From assembly GCA_017938645.1 (NCBI GenBank), contig JAGBBE010000080.1, positions 1-27,103 on the forward strand: 27,103 bases of DNA. The letters run 5' to 3'. Positions 1-7,127 of the stretch are shown piece after piece (positions within the stretch are counted from its first letter, which is position 1; every line of letters begins with the position of its first letter). Both the position numbers and the translations under genes were made by a program. Below the pieces are notes generated by a model that was not told the origin of the DNA, ran no database searches, and worked only from the letters and a program-made list of their open reading frames with translations. Source of the DNA: Clostridia bacterium (GTDB taxonomy: Bacteria > Bacillota_A > Clostridia > Christensenellales > Aristaeellaceae).

Positions 1-157
1 GCTGCCCGAAGGCGTTGAGATGGTTATGCCTGGCGACAACATCGACATGGAGATCACCCTGATCACCCCCATCGCCATCGAGCAGGGCCTGCGTTTCGCT
101 ATCCGTGAAGGCGGCCGCACCGTTGGTTCCGGCGTTGTTGCTTCTGTGATCGAGTAA
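1..157 (+). CDS. tuf: Elongation factor Tu, C-terminal fragment
   Basis: This is the last 51 codons of EF-Tu, the GTPase that delivers aminoacyl-tRNA to the ribosome. The first complete codon is at base 2 and the stop TAA is at 155-157. The translation contains the domain 3 signatures [21 protein letters not shown] and the terminal RTVGSGVV, followed by a short tail ending in VIE. The start lies left of the window. A strong terminator follows 72 bases after the stop, so tuf appears to be the last gene of its transcript, as is usual when it closes the S12-S7-EF-G operon; that operon itself is not visible here. Codon choice is noticeably uniform (mostly C-ending codons such as ATC, GGC and ACC), as expected for a very highly expressed gene. 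Confidence 0.97.
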   Translation, partial: LPEGVEMVMPGDNIDMEITLITPIAIEQGLRFAIREGGRTVGSGVVASVIE

Positions 158-229
158 TTCGGGACAAGCCAGATCCGCATGAAGTGAAAACTTTTTGCGA
201 ACTTGGATGCGTTCAGAAGAACAAACAAC

Positions 230-263
230 AAGGAGCGTCTGTTTTGAACAGACGCTCCTTTTG
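230..263 (+). terminator. Bidirectional intrinsic terminator after tuf
   Basis: A near-perfect inverted repeat has 13-14 bp arms (230-243 and 247-260) around a 3-base loop, followed by TTTT. An A-rich stretch (acaaacaacaa) lies just before it, so the complementary strand also has a T-rich tail. It sits between tuf and the converging lipoprotein gene and can serve both. Confidence 0.9.
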
Positions 264-279
264 TCGTATGCAGAAGTTT

Positions 280-516
280 TCAGCCGTTGATGCCCGGCTC
301 CTCGCTGCCGCCGGGTACTTCAGTGGGTTCAGGCATGGCCGTGGGAGCCTGCGTAACCGTTGGTTCGGCAGTCGGGGCGGGAATCTCCGTTGCGACCGAT
401 GTGGCGGTGGGCGTATCAAGATTGCCATTAACCGGCCATGGATCGTTGTCGGTGTGGCAGGCAGTCGTCAGCAGCAAAGCCAGAAGAAGCGTCAGTATCA
501 GCGCAGTCCGTTTCAT
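280..516 (-). CDS. Small Pro/Thr-rich lipoprotein, function unknown
   Basis: This is a 78-residue secreted lipoprotein. The N-terminus MKRTALILTLLLALLLTTAC is a type II signal peptide with the lipidated Cys at residue 20; the lipobox is slightly off consensus, with Thr at -3 and Ala at -1. The mature part is a low-complexity tail of Pro, Thr, Ala, Glu and Val (recurring PTA, PTE and PEPT units) with no recognisable fold, typical of a spacer or wall-spanning stalk. A perfect AAGGAGG (bases 524-530 on the complement) sits 7 bases before the ATG, and an extended -10 promoter lies at about 549-557. These make it a real gene despite its size; the overlapping plus-strand frames have no such signals. 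It converges on tuf and diverges from the operon at 719. Function is unknown. Confidence 0.8.
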   Translation of the reverse strand: MKRTALILTLLLALLLTTACHTDNDPWPVNGNLDTPTATSVATEIPAPTAEPTVTQAPTAMPEPTEVPGGSEEPGING

Positions 517-548
517 TATTTTTCCTCCTTGGCGTGACTTCCGGAATC

Positions 549-557
549 AGTATAGCA
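549..557 (-). promoter_or_regulatory. Extended -10 promoter element for the lipoprotein gene
   Basis: Read on the complement, the sequence is TGCTATACT, which is TG-N-TATACT, an extended -10 element. It lies 33 bases before the start codon. No good -35 hexamer is seen 16-18 bases upstream, which is tolerated with extended -10 promoters. Confidence 0.5.
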
Positions 558-621
558 TAAAAAGCAACGTTTGAGCTGTATAAATCACGTCATGTCTGTT
601 AAAAGATGCTCCTGACGAAAT

Positions 622-637
622 TGTGAACAGCGTCACA
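622..637. promoter_or_regulatory. CRP/FNR-family-like operator TGTGA-N6-TCACA
   Basis: Bases 622-626 TGTGA and 633-637 TCACA form a perfect 5+5 palindrome with a 6-base spacer (acagcg). This matches the classical binding motif of CRP/FNR-family regulators. It sits just upstream of a candidate -35 at 641, in the 202-base intergenic region between the divergent lipoprotein gene and the operon starting at 719. Whether any regulator in this organism binds it is inference. Confidence 0.5.
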
Positions 638-640
638 TGT

Positions 641-670
641 TTGTAAAAAACGAAGGCCGTACACTATACA
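641..670 (+). promoter_or_regulatory. Candidate sigma-A promoter for the five-gene operon at 719
   Basis: TTGTAA at 641-646 and TATACA at 665-670 are separated by 18 bases. Each hexamer matches consensus only moderately. Transcription would start near 677, giving a leader of about 40 bases. The rest of the 517-718 intergenic region holds the CRP/FNR-like site and a 14-base direct repeat (591-604 and 636-649, 12 of 14 identical). Confidence 0.4.
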
Positions 671-718
671 ATTCCTTGATTTTCATGTACAATATCAAAT
701 GGGAAAGTCGTAACATTT

Positions 719-1936
719 ATGCAATCAAAGAAAGGAATGAGTATTCTGAAACGGATTTGGCTGTTTTTGATGGCGCTGATGGTTATGTGCTGCTTTTTTC
801 CGGCCATGACCCTTGCACAGGAAATGGTTGTGCTGGATGAAACAGAGCTGAGCGCGTGGATTGATCAGGCGCTTCGCGATACGATCAGCCTTGAACCGCT
901 CAATCAGCCGGTGGGCGAGGACGCGCTGACGGAGGATGGATACGCTTTTTTGTATGATTTCGCCACGCTGTATTACAATCAGCCGGAATTGAGCGCTGCC
1001 AGCATTCTCAAGGCTGTTTCGCTGACGGATGCGGGCTATCCCTGCGTGCGAGGCATCGAAATCGGCAGCACGCAGGAAAAGCTGATGGAGGCTTTCGGTA
1101 CGCAGAACCCGTATCTGCTGGGCGATGGAACCTTTGCCGTGCTCTATCAGCAGGATCAGATGCCCACCGCGGCCTACTGGGGCTGGGCGCAGCATGACGA
1201 GCACAATGTGATCACCGGTATGCAGTGTGCTATGCATGTGAAAGCCGGTGAAGACCGTTATACCGATGCGGGCGTGCGTTTTGTTCTGGAAAACGGAATC
1301 GTGACCGAAATCCGTGTCTATGGTCTGTACCAGTACATCACCGCTGCTGAGGTGGAGGCCAATCTGGAGGCTGTTCGTACGGTGGAAAACGCCATGGTCA
1401 CCTGGGTGCTGGCCGAGGAGGACGCGGAAGGCTACACCGTGGCAAATGCTGCCGCCATGTTCTCCGAAAACGATCTGGCTTTCTCCGGTGTGGACTTCCG
1501 CACGGTTACGGCTGATGAGCTGAATGCGCTTCTGGGAGAAACGGCAGAAATCGAATCCATCATCGCAGAAAATGACCGAATGACCACCGCCCAGTGGCAG
1601 GCAGCCTATCTCAGCGCCGGAAGCAACGGAACGGCCGATGTGCTTTCTGTGTCGGACAGCCGTGTGGCGGGTCCGCGCGGCATCCGCACAGGCGATGCGC
1701 TTGAGAGTGTTCTCGCAGCCTTTGCCTCCGACGGCGAGGGCAGGATCTACGGCAGTCAGTCCATTCTGTATGGCGACGGCTTCAACGCGCCCTTTGCCGT
1801 GATGGAAAATGACGGAACGTATACAACGTTATCCTACACCGCACAGATGAACCAAAGCGGAGAAGAAATCAATGTGACGCTGATGCTTACCTTCAGCGAG
1901 GGTCTGCTCGGAGAGTGGATGATTTATACCTGGTAA
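719..1936 (+). CDS. Exported protein with duplicated SmpA/BLIP-like domain
   Basis: This is a 405-residue protein with a signal peptide: basic residues 4-12, a hydrophobic stretch at about 13-30 and likely cleavage near TLA at 31-33. The mature part is acidic and contains what looks like an internal duplication. Residues ~110-203 and ~318-405 both begin RGI-x2-G-x3-E followed by an Ala-Phe pair and a glycine-rich turn, and both end in a beta-rich stretch. The pattern RGIxxGxxxExxxxAF resembles the start of SmpA/BLIP-type two-strand domains (iGmtkeeVxxxlG); this similarity is by eye only. A middle segment of about 100 residues links them. The start at 719 has only a weak GGGAAAG Shine-Dalgarno; the ATG at 737 has AAGGA too close to use. 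First gene of the operon, 14 bases before the next start. Function not recognised. Confidence 0.8.
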   Translation: MQSKKGMSILKRIWLFLMALMVMCCFFPAMTLAQEMVVLDETELSAWIDQALRDTISLEPLNQPVGEDALTEDGYAFLYDFATLYYNQPELSAASILKAVSLTDAGYPCVRGIEIGSTQEKLMEAFGTQNPYLLGDGTFAVLYQQDQMPTAAYWGWAQHDEHNVITGMQCAMHVKAGEDRYTDAGVRFVLENGIVTEIRVYGLYQYITAAEVEANLEAVRTVENAMVTWVLAEEDAEGYTVANAAAMFSENDLAFSGVDFRTVTADELNALLGETAEIESIIAENDRMTTAQWQAAYLSAGSNGTADVLSVSDSRVAGPRGIRTGDALESVLAAFASDGEGRIYGSQSILYGDGFNAPFAVMENDGTYTTLSYTAQMNQSGEEINVTLMLTFSEGLLGEWMIYTW

Positions 1937-1937
1937 C

Positions 1938-1944
1938 AGGAGGG
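1938..1944 (+). promoter_or_regulatory. Ribosome binding site fixing the start at 1951
   Basis: AGGAGGG lies 6 bases before the ATG at 1951 and just after the preceding stop (1934-1936). The upstream in-frame ATG at 1915 has no such site, so the longer reading is not used. Confidence 0.8.
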
Positions 1945-1950
1945 TTTGCC

Positions 1951-4830
1951 ATGAAGATCGATCTGAGTTGTCCGGTGGAACTGTGGCAGTATGCCATGCC
2001 CACGGATGATGACGCCGAATGTACTTTCGTGATGAACAACCTCAGCGACAAGGTGGTTGTGTCTGTGCAGGTCGCGCTGGCCTGCTATGATCAGGAGGAT
2101 GAGCTCATCTTCCGCCAGTCCGAGCGCGTGCTGGGGCTGAAGGCAGGTGTGGGCGAGCGCTTCACCGTGGTGATTCTGCCCAGCGAATGGCGTGGGGTTG
2201 AAGGCGTCGATCTGGTGATCGAGAAGGTCTGGTTTGACGACTCGACCATCTGGCGCAAGGAGGAGGCGCAGATGGCGCACTATACGTCCAACGCGCTTCC
2301 GGCAGGACGTGCGCTGGATGAACTGCGCTTTGTGGCCGGTAAGGATGCCGCAGGTTATCCGCAGATGCAGGAGGAAGTATGGGTCTGCGTGTGCGGACGC
2401 GCAAATGCGCACGAGAGCGACCGCTGCTGCCGCTGTGATCGCCGCCGCGAGGCGGTGTTTGCCAGCTTCAGTCGGGAAAATGTGACGCATGTGGTTGCTG
2501 CGCATGAAAAGAAGCTGTCTGAGGCAGCACGCAAGGCGCGAGAGGATAACAACATTCTGCAGGAAAACCAGGAAAAGCAGCGCGCGGCCAAACGCCGCAA
2601 ACGCAGGCAGCGCATCCGTGTGCTCACGGCATTGGTGATTGTGGCTCTGGTTGCAGCTGCAGCTGTGATTTGGGGCGTGCCGATGGTTCAGTACCAGACC
2701 GCGATGGATCTTCTCAGCGACGGTCATTTCGATCAGGCGCGCGCCGCCTTTGTCTCGCTGGAAGACTGGAAGGATTCGGCAGATCAGATTGTGGAATGCG
2801 ACTATCAGAAGGCGCTTTCCCAGCTGAATGCAGGCGGCGAGGAAGCGCTTGTGGCTGCGGAATCGGGCTTTGCAGCGCTTGAAACATACAAGGACAGCGC
2901 CGATCTGGCGAAGAAGGCTTCCTACCAGCTGGGCGGATTGTATCTGGAAGCGGGCAGCTTTGAGGCTGCGGCGGAAAAATATCAGGCGCTGGGCGATTAC
3001 GAGGACAGCGCTGAAATGCTCATGGAAACCACCTTCCGTCAGGCAAAGGTGATGGCGGAAAGCGGCAGCCACATTGCCGCGCGCGTTCTGTTTGCAGGTC
3101 TTGAGGACTACAGCGACGCATCGGAATGGGTGAAGAAGTGTACCTATCTTTTGGGCCAGAAGCACATGGAGAACGGCGCGTATGAAAGCGCCATTGCAGA
3201 ATGGGAAACCATTCCGGACTATGAGGATTCCGCTGAACTGGTGAAGAAGGCCTACTACACCATGGCCGAAAACGCCATGCGTGAGGAAAACTTCGCAAAC
3301 GCCGGTCAGTGGTATCAGCTGGCGGGCGATTATGCCGACGCACAGGCCAAGGGCAACGACTGTACCTATCAGCATGCCCATCAGATCAAGGCGCAGGGCG
3401 ATTTCATCAAGGCACAGGAGCTGTTTGAGAGCATTTCCGGCTATCTGGACAGCGAAGGTCAGGCCAAAACCTGCGTATATGCGCAGGCTGAAATGCTGAT
3501 GCAGGCGGGAAGTTTTACCGAAGCCAGAGAGCTCTTTGCGCAGGTGGCGGACTACAGTGACGCCCAGACGCGCATGGATGAATGCAGCTACAATCTGGCC
3601 ATGGCTGCGCTCGAAACCGGAGATACCGCGCAGGCTGAGCAGATGCTCGGTGAAATCGTCGACTACGAGGATGCCCAGAAGCAGCTTCGCACGCTTCGGT
3701 ATAATCTGGCTGAGGCGGATCGCGAAAACGGCCAGTATGAATCCGCCATCGCCCGTTATGAGGCGCTTGACGGCTACAAGGACAGTAAGACCAAAATCCG
3801 GCTGTGCCGATATGAAATGGCCGAAATGCTGCTTTCCGCGCAGGATTACGCCGCAGCTATTGAAGCCTATACCGCTCTTGGCAGCTACAAGGACAGCAAA
3901 ACAAAGCTGGAGGAGGCGCAGTACCAGCAGGCGGAACTTCTGCTGGAAAAAGGCGAGAAGGACAGCGCTGAGGAACTGCTTGCTTCCATGACCAGCAGCC
4001 GCGCCAAAGAACGGCTGAACGAACTGTCCATGGAAGAAGCCGCCGACATGGAAAAGAAAGGCAGGCTGGAAGAAGCAGCCGCGCTTTACGACGCCATCGG
4101 AACCGATGCGGCTGAGGAGCGAGCCGCTGCCTGCCGCTATCAGCTGGCCGATCAGATCAAGGAGACCGGCGATCTGCCTGCCGCTGCCCGTGCTTTTGAA
4201 GCGCTGGGCGAAAAAGAAGCAGCCGATGCATGCTGGGACGAGTACTACGGCGATGCACCCCAGAAAGCGCAGGACGCCATGGGAAAAGAAGACTACTTCA
4301 CCGTGGTCACGGAGCTGGAAGCATTGGAGCGCAGCAGCGAACTGAACGCGCTGTATCAGGAGGCTGCCTATCTGTACGCAGAAAAGCTGTACGACGAGGA
4401 TAAGCCGTACGAGGCGCTGCCCTTCTATCAGCGCGCAGTGGGATACCGTGATACCAAGGATAAGAAGCTCGAGCGCCGCGCTTATCTGATTCTGGGCCAG
4501 TGGGAGTCCACCAGCGGCAAGGAGGCTGTTTTCAATCCTGACGGAACCTGCGAATTGCTTGGTGAAAAGCTGTATTTCCGCGTGAACAATTTCAGCGTCT
4601 TTACCGGCACTGATCCGGACAGCATGACCGTGACCCACAAGCTTTCCGCTATCGACAAAAACGGCATGAGCCTGCGCGACATCAGCACATCTGAGGAAAC
4701 CGTGTACAAGTTTACCCGCAAGGGAGAGTTTGATCTGCCGTCCACGCAGCTTCCGCTGCCGGAGATGACAGAGGAAGCCATTGCCGAAGAAACGCCCGCA
4801 ACGGAGGAAAACGATGAGTCAGTCCTCTAA
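1951..4830 (+). CDS. Ig-like/zinc-ribbon/TM/helical-repeat surface protein
   Basis: This 959-residue modular protein is not a named family member known to me. Residues 1-~120 form a beta-rich, Ig-like domain. Residues 144-162 are a RanBP2-like zinc ribbon with W144, C146, C148, N152, C159 and C162 (W-x-C-x-C-x3-N-x6-C-x2-C). Residues ~185-222 are a charged helix ending in a strongly basic KRRKRRQR stretch, followed by one TM helix (~223-246). The basic side predicts the N-terminus inside and the rest outside. From ~250 to ~849 run about 11 clear and several degenerate 36-residue TPR-like units, each with a Y-x-D-S/A core. Residues ~850-925 form a WES-type, beta-rich lipocalin-like domain, followed by an acidic tail. 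The next gene starts inside its last codons (17-base overlap). It is probably a membrane-anchored scaffold with a cytosolic sensor part; that role is inference. Confidence 0.88.
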   Translation: MKIDLSCPVELWQYAMPTDDDAECTFVMNNLSDKVVVSVQVALACYDQEDELIFRQSERVLGLKAGVGERFTVVILPSEWRGVEGVDLVIEKVWFDDSTIWRKEEAQMAHYTSNALPAGRALDELRFVAGKDAAGYPQMQEEVWVCVCGRANAHESDRCCRCDRRREAVFASFSRENVTHVVAAHEKKLSEAARKAREDNNILQENQEKQRAAKRRKRRQRIRVLTALVIVALVAAAAVIWGVPMVQYQTAMDLLSDGHFDQARAAFVSLEDWKDSADQIVECDYQKALSQLNAGGEEALVAAESGFAALETYKDSADLAKKASYQLGGLYLEAGSFEAAAEKYQALGDYEDSAEMLMETTFRQAKVMAESGSHIAARVLFAGLEDYSDASEWVKKCTYLLGQKHMENGAYESAIAEWETIPDYEDSAELVKKAYYTMAENAMREENFANAGQWYQLAGDYADAQAKGNDCTYQHAHQIKAQGDFIKAQELFESISGYLDSEGQAKTCVYAQAEMLMQAGSFTEARELFAQVADYSDAQTRMDECSYNLAMAALETGDTAQAEQMLGEIVDYEDAQKQLRTLRYNLAEADRENGQYESAIARYEALDGYKDSKTKIRLCRYEMAEMLLSAQDYAAAIEAYTALGSYKDSKTKLEEAQYQQAELLLEKGEKDSAEELLASMTSSRAKERLNELSMEEAADMEKKGRLEEAAALYDAIGTDAAEERAAACRYQLADQIKETGDLPAAARAFEALGEKEAADACWDEYYGDAPQKAQDAMGKEDYFTVVTELEALERSSELNALYQEAAYLYAEKLYDEDKPYEALPFYQRAVGYRDTKDKKLERRAYLILGQWESTSGKEAVFNPDGTCELLGEKLYFRVNNFSVFTGTDPDSMTVTHKLSAIDKNGMSLRDISTSEETVYKFTRKGEFDLPSTQLPLPEMTEEAIAEETPATEENDESVL
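2698..4497 (+). repeat. Tandem ~36-codon repeats encoding Y-x-D-S helical units
   Basis: The encoded protein repeats a two-helix unit about every 36 residues with the core (A/G)-L-x-x-Y-(K/E/S)-D-(S/A), then about ten residues and a Cys-x-Tyr or Ala-x-Tyr pair. Examples begin at ETYKDSADL, GDYEDSAEM, PDYEDSAEL, ADYSDAQTR, DGYKDSKTK and GSYKDSKTK. About eleven copies are clear. The units around 3985-4300 are degenerate and lack the Tyr-x-Asp core. A last copy (YRDTKDKK) directly precedes the C-terminal domain. Divergence at DNA level argues against recent expansion. Confidence 0.85.
4803..4807 (+). promoter_or_regulatory. Ribosome binding site fixing the start at 4814
   Basis: GGAGG lies 6 bases before the ATG at 4814, inside the end of the preceding gene. 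The in-frame ATG at 4781 has no comparable site. Confidence 0.75.
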
Positions 4831-6031
4831 AACGCCTGCGCCCAAGCGGCTGGAAATCGGCGTTCTGTACGGTTTCCGCGCGCTGATGGTGCTCTTTGTG
4901 GTCAACTATCACTTCTGGCAGCAGAGCTGGCTGGGACAGTATGCGCATATTTTCGGCAGGAACGTCAGCTTTGACTTCTGGACGCGCTCCAGCTATGTCT
5001 TTGTAGACGGCATGATTCTCCTGAGCGGCTTTCTGCTCTATCTTCCCTTTGCGAGAAATCGCGTAGAACGCACGCCTGTACCCAAAACAGGCGACTTCTA
5101 CCTGCGCAGGCTGACGCGCATTCTGCCGTCGTATCTCACAGCGGTTCTCTTCGCGCTGTTCTTCATCGCCATTCCGCAGGGGTTGTACCATTCGACCGCC
5201 CGCATGGCGCATGACGTAACTGCACATCTCACGTTTACCTTCCTGTTCTGGCCAGCCACGTACATCGGTACGCCGCTGAACGTGGCGCTGTGGACGATTT
5301 GCGTGGAGATGCAGTTCTACCTCATTTTCCCGCTGCTGGCGCGCTGTATGCGCAGGCACCCGGCCATCACGCTGGCTGCGATGACGCTGGCCGGCTGGAC
5401 GTACCGCTTCTGCGTGAGCCGCTTTGCACAGGACACCAACATGCTCATCAATCAGCTTCCGTCGTTCCTGGACGTGTACGCGCTGGGATTCCTCGGCGCT
5501 ATGATCTATGTGCGCATGCGGCTGTGGGTTCAGAAGGCGCGAAAAAATGAGCGGCTGCTGATCGGACTCACCGGCATGATCCTCTTTGCCATGGGCGTAT
5601 GGGTGCTCATCCGCATCCTGCGCGTGCAGTCCTCCGCCAGTGCAGCCGGGCATGCAGCGCTTCGCCTGTCGCAGATGTCGGTGAGGGTTCCGCTTACGGT
5701 TACGCTGATGGTGATGATGCTGTCAGCCGCCTTCTGGCCGCGCATTGTGCAGAAGCTGCTGGATAACCGGCTGATGCGCTTCCTTTCGACGATCTCGATG
5801 AACCTCTATATCTGGCATCAGGTGCTTGCAGTGGAAATGCGAAAGGCATGGTTTCCCAACACCGAACTGCTGCATACTGATCACAATCTGCAGATGGCCT
5901 ATACGCTTTTGAGCTATTCGGTGGCCATTCTGGCTGCCATGATCATGACCTATGGCGTGGAACAGCCGGTGCAGAAATGGATTCACAAAATCATCTGCTG
6001 GAGGAAGAAACATGAAAGACCCTCGCATTGA
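4814..6031 (+). CDS. Acyltransferase 3 family membrane protein (OafA/OatA-like)
   Basis: This 405-residue integral membrane protein of the acyltransferase-3 family typically transfers acetyl or other short acyl groups across the membrane to surface polysaccharide or peptidoglycan. The hallmark R-x10-H motif is present as R22 and H33 in the first TM helix (GFRALMVLFVVNYHF). Other family landmarks are DGMILLSGFLLYLPF, FYLRRLTRILPSYL (the basic loop) and LWTICVEMQFYLIFPLL, and roughly ten TM segments are visible. It has no C-terminal SGNH domain, so it is not a full OatA and may need a partner or act alone like shorter family members. It starts 17 bases inside the preceding gene and itself overlaps the next gene by 20 bases, so translation is likely coupled. 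The acyl acceptor cannot be read from sequence. Confidence 0.9.
   Translation: MSQSSKTPAPKRLEIGVLYGFRALMVLFVVNYHFWQQSWLGQYAHIFGRNVSFDFWTRSSYVFVDGMILLSGFLLYLPFARNRVERTPVPKTGDFYLRRLTRILPSYLTAVLFALFFIAIPQGLYHSTARMAHDVTAHLTFTFLFWPATYIGTPLNVALWTICVEMQFYLIFPLLARCMRRHPAITLAAMTLAGWTYRFCVSRFAQDTNMLINQLPSFLDVYALGFLGAMIYVRMRLWVQKARKNERLLIGLTGMILFAMGVWVLIRILRVQSSASAAGHAALRLSQMSVRVPLTVTLMVMMLSAAFWPRIVQKLLDNRLMRFLSTISMNLYIWHQVLAVEMRKAWFPNTELLHTDHNLQMAYTLLSYSVAILAAMIMTYGVEQPVQKWIHKIICWRKKHERPSH
6000..6004 (+). promoter_or_regulatory. Ribosome binding site fixing the start at 6012
   Basis: GGAGG lies 7 bases before the ATG at 6012. The longer in-frame reading from 5952 would add 20 residues that merely shadow the acyltransferase and has no such site. 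Confidence 0.75.
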
Positions 6032-7127
6032 CATTCTCGCCCGTCAGCTGATCCGCTATTCCTGTGCGCTCAAGGCAGGCGAACGCGTGCTGATTGAAAA
6101 TACCGGCCGCGAAACGGAACTGGTTTGCGCACTGGTGAACGAGGCCTATGCCGTAGGCGCAGAGCCCATCGTATGGCTGCGCGAGCCCGCGGTGCAGCGC
6201 GCGCTGCTTATGAACGGCACGAAGGAAAAGTGGGAGGAAGAGGCCCGCGTTGACGCCGAGCGTATGTCAAGCGTTCAGGCCTACATCGGCATCCGCGCCG
6301 GTTCCAACAACTACGAAACCAGCGACGTGCCTGCTGATAAAATGAAGCTGTACATGCAGCACTACTCTCAGAAGGTGCACGGCGAAATCCGCGTGGCAAA
6401 GACCCGCTGGGTGGTGCTGCGCTATCCAACGCCCAGCATGGCGCAGCTGGCGGAAACCAGCGTGGAGGCGTTTGAGGACTTCTACTTCAACGTCTGCAAT
6501 CTCGACTACGGCAAAATGAGCCTTGCCATGGACAAGCTGGTAAAGCGCATGGAGCGCACCGACAAAGTGCACATCATCGGCCCCGGCACGGATCTGACCT
6601 TCTCCATCAAGGGCATGCCGGCCATCAAGTGCGCCGGTCAGGCCAACATTCCCGATGGCGAGGTGTTCAGCGCGCCCGTCCGCGACAGCGTCAACGGCGT
6701 TCTGCAGTACAACACGCCCAGCCTTTACAACGGCGTGGTCTTCGAACGCATGAAGCTGACCTTCGAAAACGGCAAAATCATCAGGGCAGAAAGCAGCGAT
6801 ACCGAGCGCTGCAACGCGATCTTCGATACCGACGAAGGCGCAAGATACGTGGGCGAGTTTGCCATCGGCGTCAATCCCTACATCACCAAGGCCATCAAGG
6901 ACACGCTTTTCGACGAGAAAATCGCAGGCAGTTTCCACTTTACGCCCGGCGGCTGCTATGACGAATGCCCCAATGGCAACCACAGCGCAATCCACTGGGA
7001 TCTGGTATGCATCCAGACGCCTGAATACGGCGGCGGCGAGATTTGGTTCGATGACGAGCTGATCCGCAAGGACGGCCTGTTCGTAACGCCGGAGCTGGAA
7101 GCGCTGAATCCGGAAAAACTGAAGTGA
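6012..7127 (+). CDS. M29 family metallo-aminopeptidase
   Basis: This is a 371-residue thermophilic-aminopeptidase (M29, AmpS/AmpT-type) enzyme that removes N-terminal residues from peptides using two metal ions. The family ligand motifs appear in order: E217 in PDGEVFSAP, E282 in ARYVGEFAIG, H309 in GSFHFTPGG, and H328 with D330 in AIHWDLV. Length matches the shorter Gram-positive members of the family. There is no signal peptide, so it is cytoplasmic. It overlaps the upstream acyltransferase by 20 bases and the downstream hydrolase by 4 (GTGA). Its presence in an operon with surface proteins is not explained by its known role in peptide recycling; a link to processing of cell-wall peptides would be inference. 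Confidence 0.93.
   Translation: MKDPRIDILARQLIRYSCALKAGERVLIENTGRETELVCALVNEAYAVGAEPIVWLREPAVQRALLMNGTKEKWEEEARVDAERMSSVQAYIGIRAGSNNYETSDVPADKMKLYMQHYSQKVHGEIRVAKTRWVVLRYPTPSMAQLAETSVEAFEDFYFNVCNLDYGKMSLAMDKLVKRMERTDKVHIIGPGTDLTFSIKGMPAIKCAGQANIPDGEVFSAPVRDSVNGVLQYNTPSLYNGVVFERMKLTFENGKIIRAESSDTERCNAIFDTDEGARYVGEFAIGVNPYITKAIKDTLFDEKIAGSFHFTPGGCYDECPNGNHSAIHWDLVCIQTPEYGGGEIWFDDELIRKDGLFVTPELEALNPEKLK

Noticed and set aside
287..574. A plus-strand frame of 95 codons over the lipoprotein gene, rich in Val, Gly and Ser
   Set aside because: It is the complement of the Pro/Thr repeats. It has no ribosome site and would cross the lipoprotein promoter.
2698..4497. Considered as a recent DNA tandem repeat or CRISPR-like array
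   Set aside because: The period is visible in protein but the DNA copies are diverged, and the frame is continuous through all units. It is a coding helical-repeat region.
1924..4638. A 904-codon open frame on the minus strand opposite the repeat protein
   Set aside because: It mirrors the codon bias of the sense gene, is rich in His, Arg, Leu and Gln without domain motifs, and has no ribosome site. The plus strand has a clear gene with domains and a Shine-Dalgarno.
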